This document shows, piece after piece, positions 5,235 to 11,179 of a stretch of DNA of 11,179 nucleotides. Position 1 is the stretch's first letter. Each line of letters starts with the position of its first letter. This DNA is from Bryobacteraceae bacterium (lineage in GTDB: Bacteria > Acidobacteriota > Terriglobia > Bryobacterales > Bryobacteraceae): NCBI GenBank assembly GCA_030039005.1, contig JASHQT010000247.1, positions 1-11,179 on the forward strand, given 5' to 3'. Position numbers and translations under genes: made by a program. The notes under the pieces were generated by a model. It was not told the DNA's origin. It did not search any database and worked only from the letters and a program-made list of their open reading frames with translations.

Positions 5235-7931
5235 CTAGTCGCACCGCAGCAGCGCGGCCGGATCAATCCTAACGGCGCGAATCACAGGAGGAACAGCGGC
5301 AAGCACCGCAGCCGAGAGCAGCGTGACGAGCGGTGTGGCCAGCATGGCCGGGTCGTTGGCCTTAACCTGATATAAAAGTGCGCTAACGTAGGGCTCTGAA
5401 GCGAGGCCCAACCCGACGCCCAGCACGGAACCTACTGCTATTGTCGCTACCGCGGTAGCGGTGACTTGCTGGGCGATGTTCGGCGAAGTGGCCCCGAGTG
5501 CGATCCGGATGCCCAGTTCTCGCCGGCGTTCAACCACCGCATAGTTCAGCACGCCATAGATGCCGACAGCGGCAAGCATCAGCGCCACGGCCGCGAAGAA
5601 GAGCGCCAGGGCGGCGAGGATGCGCTCGCGGACCATTTGCAGTTTAACGAGCTCTTCTTGCGTCACAACGCTTGCGATACGGATTTGTGGCGCTTCCGTC
5701 CGGATCGCATCCCGCAGCGTCGCGGCAAGCGACATGGGGTCAGGCATTTTCGTGCGCACCAGGAACGTGGCTCGGTTCTGGAGCCGTCCCCAGGCGTCGA
5801 ACACGCTCCGCGTGCCGCGATACGGAACATACGCGGTCGCGCGGATGGGCATGCGCATATCCTCGTAACGCGCATCGCGCGCGACGCCGACGATCTCGAA
5901 TCGGGTTTTGCCCGGCGGCAATTTCACAGCCCCTGCCATATCCGCGGAAGTATCCGCCTCGAAACTGCGGCCGACGGGGTTCTGATTACCGAAGTACCGG
6001 TGCGCGAATGTTTCGTTGACCACCGCAACGTCCGGAAATGTGTGGTCCCAGCGGAAGTCGCGCCCCTCGATGACTGGAAGTTTCATTGTTTCGAACCACC
6101 CTGGCGAGACCGCGAGAAACCAGGTGCTGTTGGCCCAGGTTCCATCGGGCACGTGACCGTTGGCCCAGACGTACCCAACTTGCGCGTTAAAGCTCATCAA
6201 TGCATACTCCGCCATCGCCGCGGACTCAGCTCCCGGAACTGAGCCCAATCGCAGCGCCACTCGATACCAAACGTCGGCCGGCAGAGGTGCGCTACTTTCG
6301 GATTCGAGCGTTACCAGACCCGCGGGTGAAAAGCCGGTGGGCTGATTGGCCATCCGCTGAAACGTGGCGATGAACAGACCGGCGGTAAAGAGGACAAATG
6401 CACAGAACGCGGCCTGGGCGATGATCAGACCGCTCCTCAGCCGGCGATGCGCGCGCGGATTATCGTCGCCTTTTAGGGCGAAGGAAGGCCGCGTAGACGA
6501 CGCGCGGACGGCGGGTGCGAGTCCAAACAGGAGCGTGACGCCCAAGGTTAGCGCGGCGAAGAACACAATGACGCGCCAGTCGGCGAGGAGCGCAAGACGG
6601 ACGGGCAAGTCGGGCGTGCTGATTCGCTCGATGATGAGGCTTGAAGCCCAGTAAGAGAACGGCAACCCGAGCGCCGCGGCAGCTACGCCGATCAACGCAC
6701 TTTCGATGAGGACGAGCTGCACCAGGCGTCCGCGCCCGGCGCCGATCGAGACGCGCAGCGCCATCTCGCGGGCACGCGCCACAGCTTGCGCCGTCATGAG
6801 GTTCGCCACGTTGACGCAGGCGATCAACAGGACCAGGCCGACAAGAACGGCAATGATCATCAGGGAGCGCTCGTAGCTATGCTGGATGCGCGATCTGCCG
6901 CCCGAAGCCGGTTCGAGCGCAACGAACGAATCGACGAACGAATCTCTTTCCTGCCGCTGGCGGATCGCGGGCCACGTCTTCACAACCTCTTCGCGGTAGG
7001 AGTGCAACACCGCTCTTAAACGTTCGGCGACGACGGCAACGTTGGCGGAAGGCTTCAGGACTGCCCAGATGCGGTACGAATTGGACACCCGATTGACGAT
7101 CGGGACGTTCATCATGTTAGGAACGAAGATATCTGTGAACGTGCCTGGCTCAGTTCCGGTAAAGCCCTGCGGCGCCACGCCGATAATTTCAAGCTCGTGG
7201 ATCCCCGTTCGAAAATGCTTGCCGATCACGCTTGGATCCCGCGCGAATCGGCGCGTCCAGTAGTCGTAGGAAATCACCGCGTAAGGATGCGTTTCCGGAA
7301 TGGCATCGTCGGAGGCATCGAAAAGGCGTCCCAGCGCGGGCTTCAAGCCGAAGTCGGTGAACATCGCGCCGGATACATATTGACGCCATGCTTGCTCCGT
7401 CTCGGGATCCGATGAAAAGGTCAGATCGATGCGGACGGTGAATCCAATGGCTAAGATGCTCGCTTGACTCGCAACGGCCGAGCGCATGCGTGGAACGACG
7501 GGATAGTCGAACTGCTCGTATCTCCCCACCTTGCCGTCGAAATACTGGTCGCTGGCGAGCGCGTAGAGCCGCTCCGGATGGGCGATCGGCAACGGGCGCA
7601 GAAACAAGCCATCGATCAGCCGGAACGCAGCCAGGCACGCGCCGACTCCGAGTGCGAGAGAAATAACCGCGGCCGCTGACGCGATCTTGTGCTTCAGGAT
7701 TTGGCGCCAGCCGAATGCGGCATCGGCAATTAGGGATTCGAGCCACGTTGCGACCAATGCATCGCGCGCGGCTTCGCGAGCCCGCAGCCGGGAGCCGAAG
7801 GCTCTCGATACCTCCACCGGGTCGCGCCCCGCGGCCAGCGCCTCGGCAATGTGCGATTGCAGTTCTTCGTCGATGTCGCGGTCCACTCGATTCGAGCGGA
7901 ACACATTGGCTATGCGCGACCACACAGACAT
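5235..7931 (-). CDS. ADOP-family duplicated permease (FtsX/MacB-type ABC transporter permease)
   Basis: This 898-residue inner-membrane protein has two MacB-like halves. An acidobacterial N-terminal region (1-80, with VDRDIDEELQSHIAE at 16-30) precedes a membrane segment at about 84-107. Then come a periplasmic core domain (about 108-350), three membrane segments of the first FtsX domain (about 355-475), a fourth-type segment (500-522), a second periplasmic domain (about 530-760) and the second FtsX domain (about 770-885) ending RIDPAALLR. Each FtsX domain contains the REMALRVSIGAG / RRELGIRIALGA coupling-helix motif that contacts an ATPase. This matches ADOP (TIGR03434), called orphan because no ATP-binding gene is adjacent, as here. 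Its start lies three bases after the padR stop codon, so translation is probably coupled. The substrate is unknown; efflux or envelope lipoprotein/lipid handling is the usual guess for MacB-like systems. Confidence 0.93.
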   Translation of the reverse strand: MSVWSRIANVFRSNRVDRDIDEELQSHIAEALAAGRDPVEVSRAFGSRLRAREAARDALVATWLESLIADAAFGWRQILKHKIASAAAVISLALGVGACLAAFRLIDGLFLRPLPIAHPERLYALASDQYFDGKVGRYEQFDYPVVPRMRSAVASQASILAIGFTVRIDLTFSSDPETEQAWRQYVSGAMFTDFGLKPALGRLFDASDDAIPETHPYAVISYDYWTRRFARDPSVIGKHFRTGIHELEIIGVAPQGFTGTEPGTFTDIFVPNMMNVPIVNRVSNSYRIWAVLKPSANVAVVAERLRAVLHSYREEVVKTWPAIRQRQERDSFVDSFVALEPASGGRSRIQHSYERSLMIIAVLVGLVLLIACVNVANLMTAQAVARAREMALRVSIGAGRGRLVQLVLIESALIGVAAAALGLPFSYWASSLIIERISTPDLPVRLALLADWRVIVFFAALTLGVTLLFGLAPAVRASSTRPSFALKGDDNPRAHRRLRSGLIIAQAAFCAFVLFTAGLFIATFQRMANQPTGFSPAGLVTLESESSAPLPADVWYRVALRLGSVPGAESAAMAEYALMSFNAQVGYVWANGHVPDGTWANSTWFLAVSPGWFETMKLPVIEGRDFRWDHTFPDVAVVNETFAHRYFGNQNPVGRSFEADTSADMAGAVKLPPGKTRFEIVGVARDARYEDMRMPIRATAYVPYRGTRSVFDAWGRLQNRATFLVRTKMPDPMSLAATLRDAIRTEAPQIRIASVVTQEELVKLQMVRERILAALALFFAAVALMLAAVGIYGVLNYAVVERRRELGIRIALGATSPNIAQQVTATAVATIAVGSVLGVGLGLASEPYVSALLYQVKANDPAMLATPLVTLLSAAVLAAVPPVIRAVRIDPAALLRCD

Positions 7932-7934
7932 GAT

Positions 7935-8264
7935 TCAAGCCATCCTCAGCACGCGATTCACGGCGGCTGTACCCGCCTGCCAGCGGGTTTTCTCGGCGGC
8001 AAGCTGCTTGCGGCCCGCGGCAGTGAGCTGGTACACACGAGCGCGACGCCCGGCGTCCCGTGTGATCCATTCTCCGCGCAGCCAGCCCGCCTCCTCCATG
8101 CGCCGCAACGCGGGATACAGAGAACCTTCCTCAACGCGCAGCACGCTTCCGGATGCTTCTTCGATCGCGGTCATGATGGCGTAGCCGTGCAGCCGCGGCG
8201 TGCGCAACAGAATGTTCAGGACCATCAGATCCAGCGCGCCTTGCAGAGAGTCTTGCTTTGGCAT
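7935..8264 (-). CDS. PadR-family transcriptional regulator (acidobacterial type)
   Basis: This 109-residue winged-helix protein matches PadR family regulators of the acidobacterial TIGR03433 type. The N-terminal segment LQGALDLMVLNILL (7-20) leads to LHGYAI (25-30), the recognition region EGSLYPALRRMEEAGWL (46-62) and the wing RARVYQLTAAGRKQL (74-88), with a short C-terminal dimerisation helix. Such regulators usually repress the permease gene next to them. Here the ADOP gene follows after three bases. Directly upstream is a tandem 16-base repeat with dyad symmetry that probably includes its operator, consistent with autorepression. No strong Shine-Dalgarno precedes the ATG (only AGG abutting it), so the leader may be very short. 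The inducing ligand is unknown. Confidence 0.93.
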   Translation of the reverse strand: MPKQDSLQGALDLMVLNILLRTPRLHGYAIMTAIEEASGSVLRVEEGSLYPALRRMEEAGWLRGEWITRDAGRRARVYQLTAAGRKQLAAEKTRWQAGTAAVNRVLRMA

Positions 8265-8265
8265 C

Positions 8266-8295
8266 CTAAGACATCTTAGTACAAAGACATCTTAG
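8266..8295. promoter_or_regulatory. Tandem operator-like repeat upstream of padR
   Basis: AAGACATCTTAG occurs twice (8268-8279 and 8284-8295), exactly 16 bases apart. The copy nearer padR extends to the dyad CTAAGA-CA-TCTTAG (8266-8279) with six-base arms; the other keeps only AAGA/TCTT. The site fills most of the 40-bp gap between the cytochrome stop and the padR start and ends one base before the padR ATG, as expected for an autoregulatory PadR operator. Binding by this PadR is inference. Confidence 0.65.
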
Positions 8296-8304
8296 CTGGA
8301 CAGC

Positions 8305-8970
8305 CTACTGCTGCTGCCTCCGCCGCCGGTATTCTTCCAATTGTTCCAGCCGCCCGCGCACCATCGCGTCCGTCGGATCGAGCTCCAGCGACTTCTTCAG
8401 ATTCACGATGGCCGCATCGTCATCCACCTTGCGCGTGTAGGCGAAACCGAGCAGCGCGTAGGTTTTGGCCGAATCCGGATGGAATTCCAGGTTCATGCGC
8501 AGCAGCGCGATCGCGTCGTCGGGCCGGCCTTGCACCACGCGCTGGATGGTCGCAAGCAGTGCGTCCTCGCTGAAATCGTACGCGTCGCGCCCAAAATACT
8601 GTTTGCGCAGCTCGCGATATTGATCGGCCGCCGCGGCACCGCCCTTCTCCCCGACGGTTCGCAGAAGGATGGCCGAGAGCGGCTCGGGAATCGCGACGCC
8701 CCGATGGCAGGTGACGCACTCGACGCGCGTCGCTTCGTTGGGCGGCTTGCCGGTGGCTTCCTGAATCTTCGCGTTCAGGTCGCGCGTCATGGCGATCATG
8801 GCGCGCGCGATGTCTTTTTTCGGCTCAGGCTGACCGGTCGCGCCGAACGGCGCGGTGTGGCAATAATTGCAGCGCACGCCCAGGGCTTGGGAGATCTCCT
8901 CCATGTTCGGAGTCTGCGTTTGCGCCAGAGCCGCACTGGCAACCAAGAGGAACGCCACCGGTCGAATCAT
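8305..8970 (-). CDS. Diheme c-type cytochrome (reaction-centre cytochrome-like) with TPR-like C-terminus
   Basis: This 221-residue exported protein has a signal peptide (1-16, ending ALA-Q) and two covalent heme-binding motifs, CNYCH (34-38) and CVTCH (85-89). The surrounding pattern, ISQALGVRCNYCHT then KKDIARAMIAMTRDLN and VECVTCHRG, is that of the photosynthetic reaction centre cytochrome c subunit-like family (PF02276), which non-phototrophic Acidobacteriota carry in many copies. The family's full-length members have four hemes; this one has two. Residues about 135-210 form TPR-like helices (DAIALLRMNLEFHPDSAKTYALLGFAY, then AAIVNLKKSLELDP), giving a probable protein-interaction tail. Electron transfer in the periplasm is inferred; the partner is unknown. 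It starts 12 bases after the stop of the upstream membrane-protein gene and probably shares its transcript. Its stop lies 40 bp from padR. Confidence 0.87.
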   Translation of the reverse strand: MIRPVAFLLVASAALAQTQTPNMEEISQALGVRCNYCHTAPFGATGQPEPKKDIARAMIAMTRDLNAKIQEATGKPPNEATRVECVTCHRGVAIPEPLSAILLRTVGEKGGAAAADQYRELRKQYFGRDAYDFSEDALLATIQRVVQGRPDDAIALLRMNLEFHPDSAKTYALLGFAYTRKVDDDAAIVNLKKSLELDPTDAMVRGRLEQLEEYRRRRQQQ

Positions 8971-8982
8971 TCGCTGATTATT

Positions 8983-9690
8983 TCACGATTTCGTTTGAGG
9001 AGCCCGCTTGCGAAATGGCAACCACAGCAGCCAGAGCAGGATCACGGCGGCCACTTCGCCGCCGATTATATAAGACGGCCAAGGCCCCAAATAGCTTAGC
9101 AGCGAAACCCCGGCCGGTTTTTCGCGCAAATACATGTAATTGGTTTTGAAAATCGCATCGAACGTACCGATCACGGCGGCATAGGCATTCAGGATGATCA
9201 GCATCTTCCACCACGAGCCCGGCCGCGGTTTCATATGACCGGCCCACAGCAGCACCAAGACCGCAATCACCGTGATCCCGTGCGAGAGAAAAAACGAAAT
9301 CGAACCGTAGGACGCCAGCGGCAGCCACAGGTCGGGCGTCAGCACCGCCATGCCGCTGCCCGCGATGCCCGCGTAGTACGCGATTTCGAACGCGATCGGG
9401 TTCAGGGTGCAGGCCGCGAACACGGTCACCCATTGCGTCACGTCGCACAGCTCCAGCGGCAGGCTGTCCGGAAAGATGCGCAGGCCTTCGGAACGTAGCA
9501 CGTAGGTGTACCAAACCAGGTCCGTGAGGGCCAGCAAGGCCGCGAGCGTGAATCGAATCGAGCGTGCCGCGCTCTTGTTGCGCCGGGACCATCGGCCCAA
9601 TCCCCACGCCAGCAGCGGAACCGAGATCACAATCAACAGGTGCGGCGGACCGAACAAGTTGAGGTGAACCGCCGCCGATTGATTTTGCAC
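8983..9690 (-). CDS. TIGR02206/YwaF-like integral membrane protein (TMEM164-related)
   Basis: This is a polytopic membrane protein of 235 residues with about six to seven hydrophobic helices. It contains LPLELCDVTQW (about 77-87, conserved C82), NPIAFEIAYYAGIAGSGMAVLTPDL (97-121), SFFLSHG (H137) and a TNYMYLREKP loop. This matches the TIGR02206 family, which includes Bacillus YwaF and the spirochete protein TP0381 and is related to eukaryotic TMEM164, reported as a glycerophospholipid acyltransferase. A Cys-His pair (C82, H137) facing a membrane pocket is therefore a possible active site, but this is inference. The GTG at 9690 is preferred because TAGGA lies eight bases upstream; an in-frame GTG at 9720 would add ten residues and overlap the divergent short ORF. 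It leads a minus-strand run with the cytochrome gene 12 bases downstream. Confidence 0.82.
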   Translation of the reverse strand: MQNQSAAVHLNLFGPPHLLIVISVPLLAWGLGRWSRRNKSAARSIRFTLAALLALTDLVWYTYVLRSEGLRIFPDSLPLELCDVTQWVTVFAACTLNPIAFEIAYYAGIAGSGMAVLTPDLWLPLASYGSISFFLSHGITVIAVLVLLWAGHMKPRPGSWWKMLIILNAYAAVIGTFDAIFKTNYMYLREKPAGVSLLSYLGPWPSYIIGGEVAAVILLWLLWLPFRKRAPQTKS

Positions 9691-9707
9691 GTTTCGAATC
9701 CTACAGT

Positions 9708-9851
9708 ATGGCGCAGTCACAACCCGCCAAGAAAACTCCGCCGCGCGGCAAGCGCATGAATCTGGAACGTTTCACGCCGCCCGGCGAAGAACCGCGTGTG
9801 CGGGCGCCCGCAAGCCTCGCGCTACAGTCTGTGGGCGAAGGAAGGTTTTGA
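9708..9851 (+). CDS. Possible 47-residue small protein, doubtful
   Basis: An ATG at 9708 opens a 47-codon frame ending with TGA at 9849-9851, three bases before the next gene's ATG. The product is basic and proline-rich at the N-terminus (KKTPPRGKR), with no membrane segment or known domain. No Shine-Dalgarno precedes the ATG, and an internal ATG at 9756 is an alternative. In its favour, the following gene's ribosome binding site (GAAGGAAGG, 9837-9845) lies within its last codons, a coupling-like arrangement. Against it, only 17 bp separate its start from the divergent membrane-protein gene. It may simply be leader sequence of the next gene. Confidence 0.3.
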   Translation: MAQSQPAKKTPPRGKRMNLERFTPPGEEPRVRAPASLALQSVGEGRF

Positions 9852-9854
9852 GAT

Positions 9855-10178
9855 ATGGCTCCTCAGTCCTTAGGGCGCGTGAACGTGCCCACGCCCGGCA
9901 CAGCGGTTCCGCTGGCGACGGTAGAAACACCCTGCAACCGCATTCGCGTATCGGTAATCGCCGGGCTCACCGGCAAGATGTATTTCGGGACATCGACGGT
10001 GAATCACTCCACGCTGGCTGGTGTGATTAAGGAACTCTGGCCCAATTCCGCGGGCGGCGTCGACGACTCCTACGATCTCTACACGTCCGACGGCGCTGAT
10101 GAGTTGAACCTGGCCGATTACTCGCTCGACGCCGCGGTGGCGGGCGAAGGCCTGATTGTTTCTTATTGGACGCGCTAA
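9855..10178 (+). CDS. Hypothetical 107-residue protein, beta-rich, possibly phage-structural-like
   Basis: I do not recognise a named family. The 107-residue protein has no signal peptide or membrane helix. It is rich in Gly, Thr, Val and Asp and looks like a small beta-sandwich: VNVPTPGTAVPL (9-20), a single cysteine in TPCNRIRVSVIAGLTGKMYFG, then SYDLYTSDGADELNLADYSLDAAVAGEGLIVSYWTR at the end. The general pattern (VPTPGT-V-L at the start, G-K-YFG in the middle, LNAxDY-D-x-V-GEGLIVSY at the end) resembles small proteins I associate with phage structural gene clusters, but no other phage gene is present, so this is weak. GAAGGAAGG (9837-9845) lies nine bases before the ATG, a strong ribosome binding site. 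The gene is convergent with the MgtC-family gene, 32 bp away. Confidence 0.72.
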   Translation: MAPQSLGRVNVPTPGTAVPLATVETPCNRIRVSVIAGLTGKMYFGTSTVNHSTLAGVIKELWPNSAGGVDDSYDLYTSDGADELNLADYSLDAAVAGEGLIVSYWTR

Positions 10179-10196
10179 GCCCTCATTAGAGCCGCT

Positions 10197-10218
10197 CCGC
10201 GTCGGAGACGCTACGCGG
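10197..10218. terminator. GC-rich hairpin between convergent genes, possible bidirectional terminator
   Basis: CCGCGT (10197-10202) and ACGCGG (10213-10218) form a perfect six-base stem with a ten-base loop, lying between the stop of the 107-residue gene and the MgtC-family stop codon, which it overlaps. There is no T-run on either side, so a classical intrinsic terminator is not established. Confidence 0.3.
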
Positions 10219-10672
10219 CGGGGATTTTGTGGCGGGGCCGCCGCCGGTCAATCCATCGCTTCAGCGGAAGGAACACGCGCAGGGTAAATAGATTGAGCAC
10301 GGTGAGCAATATGGCGATTTCGTAGTGTTCCAGCGCCACCGATGCGCCGATCACCGCGGCGTTCCAGATACTGGCCGCGGTCGCGGTGCCCTTCACCGAC
10401 GCGCGCGCCCGCAGGATCGCCCCTCCGCCCACGAAGCCAATGCCAGTGATCAGGCCCTGCAGGACACGCGACTGGTCGTCGCTGTGCGCGCCCGGACCGA
10501 AGATCAGCAGGCAGCCGCAGGAGGCGATCGCGACGAGTGGAAATGTCCTCAAGCCGAGTGTGTGCTCCTCTTGCTCCTGTTCCAGACCGATCAGAACTGT
10601 CAGGATGTAGGCGATGCCGATCTGGCCAAAGTTCTTCCAGACCACGGGCCAGTGGTTGAGAAAATCAAACAT
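10211..10672 (-). CDS. MgtC/SapB family inner-membrane protein
   Basis: This 153-residue protein matches the MgtC/SapB/YhiD membrane family (PF02308). It has about four to five membrane helices and the family signatures VLIGLEQEQ (26-34), GLRTFPLVAIASC (40-52), D66-x-x-R69, LQGLITGIGFVGGGAILR (71-88) and VKGTATAASIWNAAVIGA (93-110). The family includes Salmonella MgtC, needed for survival at low Mg2+ and in macrophages, partly through effects on the F1Fo ATP synthase. In soil bacteria the role is unclear and may concern Mg2+ limitation or acid stress. It is a short form lacking the cytoplasmic C-terminal ACT-like domain of MgtC proper and ends in a basic tail (RRRPRHK). No obvious Shine-Dalgarno precedes the ATG. 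A promoter-like element lies just upstream; no Mg2+-sensing leader is visible. Confidence 0.9.
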   Translation of the reverse strand: MFDFLNHWPVVWKNFGQIGIAYILTVLIGLEQEQEEHTLGLRTFPLVAIASCGCLLIFGPGAHSDDQSRVLQGLITGIGFVGGGAILRARASVKGTATAASIWNAAVIGASVALEHYEIAILLTVLNLFTLRVFLPLKRWIDRRRPRHKIPAA

Positions 10673-10695
10673 GTGTCGTGCGTGAGGATTATGCC

Positions 10696-10722
10696 ATAAT
10701 ATCGGCGCAGAATCCTAGTCAA
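10696..10722 (-). promoter_or_regulatory. Candidate promoter of the MgtC-family gene
   Basis: On the minus strand TTGACT (10722-10717, 5/6) and TATTAT (10701-10696, 5/6) are separated by 15 bases, shorter than optimal. The -10 box overlaps the perfect 13-base dyad ATTATG-C-CATAAT (10688-10700), a possible regulator site. The start would be near 10689, giving a leader of under 20 bases, which fits the lack of a Shine-Dalgarno. Confidence 0.4.
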
Positions 10723-10892
10723 TGAAGGCATGCCTCCCGGCGGCCGAAAACCCTCCCAGACGCCAACAGCTAATCGCCAATCGCGCGCAGTCTGGCACCA
10801 CACGGCGTCAATCAGCCTGTAACAAGCTTGCGCCTCACCTCCGTCTTTAAGTACGATAGGTCCTTCGTGCACATTGAGGGAGGAAGTTAAAT
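10723..10892. other. Intergenic region before the right-edge cytochrome gene
   Basis: Together with the MgtC-gene leader this is the longest stretch without a convincing gene (about 220 bases, 10673-10892). It holds a 10-base palindrome AGGCATGCCT (10726-10735) and presumably the cytochrome promoter; TACGAT (10852-10857) could be a -10 box, but the -35 match is poor. No RNA gene or riboswitch fold is evident to me. Confidence 0.4.
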
Positions 10893-11179
10893 ATGAAGGT
10901 TTGCTCTAGCCGGCTGACATCGTTGGTCGGCGGAATTTCGGTCGCTGGAATTTGCGTCATTACCCTGAGCGGCATCCCGTTGGCCGGTCAGACTGCCGCG
11001 CCGGCTAAGGGTCCCCTGGCAGGACAAGTGTTCAAGAATGTTACCACCACGCCACTCAAGGGGCTTACGGTGGACGACTTCATGGGCAGCATGGGCGTGA
11101 TGGCCGCTGCTCTCGGGTTTGATTGCGCGGACTGCCACACCGGCGCCGGCACCGATAAAGTGGTCTGGGAGGCCGACAC
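10893..11179 (+). CDS. c-type cytochrome, reaction-centre cytochrome-like (N-terminal part, cut by window edge)
   Basis: The first 95 residues of an exported cytochrome are visible. A signal peptide with hydrophobic core (about 9-30) ends near AGQ-T. Then come KGLTVDDFMGSMGVMAAALGFDCADCHTGAG with the heme motif C78-A-D-C81-H82. The DFMGxMGxMxAALGFxCxDCHTGAG pattern matches acidobacterial proteins of the PF02276 reaction-centre cytochrome-like family, where the methionine upstream on the helix can be the sixth heme ligand. Full-length members carry further CxxCH motifs, which would lie beyond the window. GGGAGGAAG (10878-10886) provides a strong ribosome binding site six bases before the ATG. 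It is the second protein of this family here, but it is distant from and unlike the diheme one with the TPR tail. Confidence 0.88.
   Translation, partial: MKVCSSRLTSLVGGISVAGICVITLSGIPLAGQTAAPAKGPLAGQVFKNVTTTPLKGLTVDDFMGSMGVMAAALGFDCADCHTGAGTDKVVWEAD

Noticed and set aside
5466..6242. 258-codon plus-strand frame opposite the permease
   Set aside because: Antisense shadow of ADOP with no motif of its own.
7189..8070. 293-codon minus-strand frame overlapping the PadR-ADOP junction
   Set aside because: It runs out of frame through two well-supported genes and has shadow-like Arg/Ser-rich composition.
8266..8295. Two-copy repeat considered as a CRISPR remnant
   Set aside because: Units are only 12 bases with a 4-base gap, there is no array or cas gene, and the position before padR fits an operator.
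9708..10178. Prophage or mobile element
   Set aside because: No integrase, transposase, terminal repeats or other phage genes are present; only one small protein has a loosely phage-like look.
10600..10872. 90-codon minus-strand frame overlapping the MgtC-family gene start
   Set aside because: It overlaps the 5' end of the MgtC-family gene in another frame and has no recognisable motif or clear ribosome binding site.

Overview
The window is GC-rich, almost fully coding, and most probably comes from an Acidobacteriota genome, plausibly a Solibacter/Bryobacterales-type soil organism. The best marker is a PadR-type regulator followed at once by an 898-residue duplicated-FtsX permease. This pairing (ADOP, 'acidobacterial duplicated orphan permease', with its PadR partner) is greatly expanded in that phylum. 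Two cytochromes of the reaction-centre-cytochrome-like type and a secreted tannase-family esterase fit the same lineage. These assignments rest on recognised motifs and family knowledge; no search was run.

Layout. Bases 1-1304 (minus) hold the N-terminal helicase core of an Lhr-type DNA helicase that runs off the left edge. A compact, nearly symmetric intergenic element (about 1355-1410) separates it from a divergent small double-CxxC zinc-ribbon protein (1498-1839, plus). Next comes a LigJ-like amidohydrolase (1865-2872, minus). Divergent from it by 31 bp is an exported M48-like protein whose HExxH motif lacks the catalytic glutamate (2904-3623, plus). The 3' end of that gene overlaps tail-to-tail with a secreted tannase/feruloyl-esterase family hydrolase (3574-5145, minus), which has a clear promoter and ribosome binding site.

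A minus-strand run follows from 9690 down to 5235. It contains a TIGR02206/YwaF-like membrane protein, a diheme cytochrome c with TPR-like C-terminus, the PadR regulator and the ADOP permease. A tandem operator-like repeat lies in the 40-bp gap before padR, so padR-ADOP probably form their own autoregulated unit. To the right are a doubtful 47-codon ORF and an unidentified 107-residue protein (plus), an MgtC/SapB-family membrane protein (minus), and the start of a second reaction-centre-like cytochrome c (plus) cut by the right edge.

How the genes may work together: tannase-family enzymes can release gallate from tannins, and LigJ hydrates 4-oxalomesaconate in gallate/protocatechuate 4,5-cleavage, so these two genes may mark a plant-polyphenol degradation locus. 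The PadR-ADOP pair looks like a self-regulated envelope module without its own ATPase. I did not find a clearly new multi-gene defence, mobile or RNA system. The most unusual points are the altered M48 active site, the palindromic divergent promoter, and the tandem operator in front of padR.
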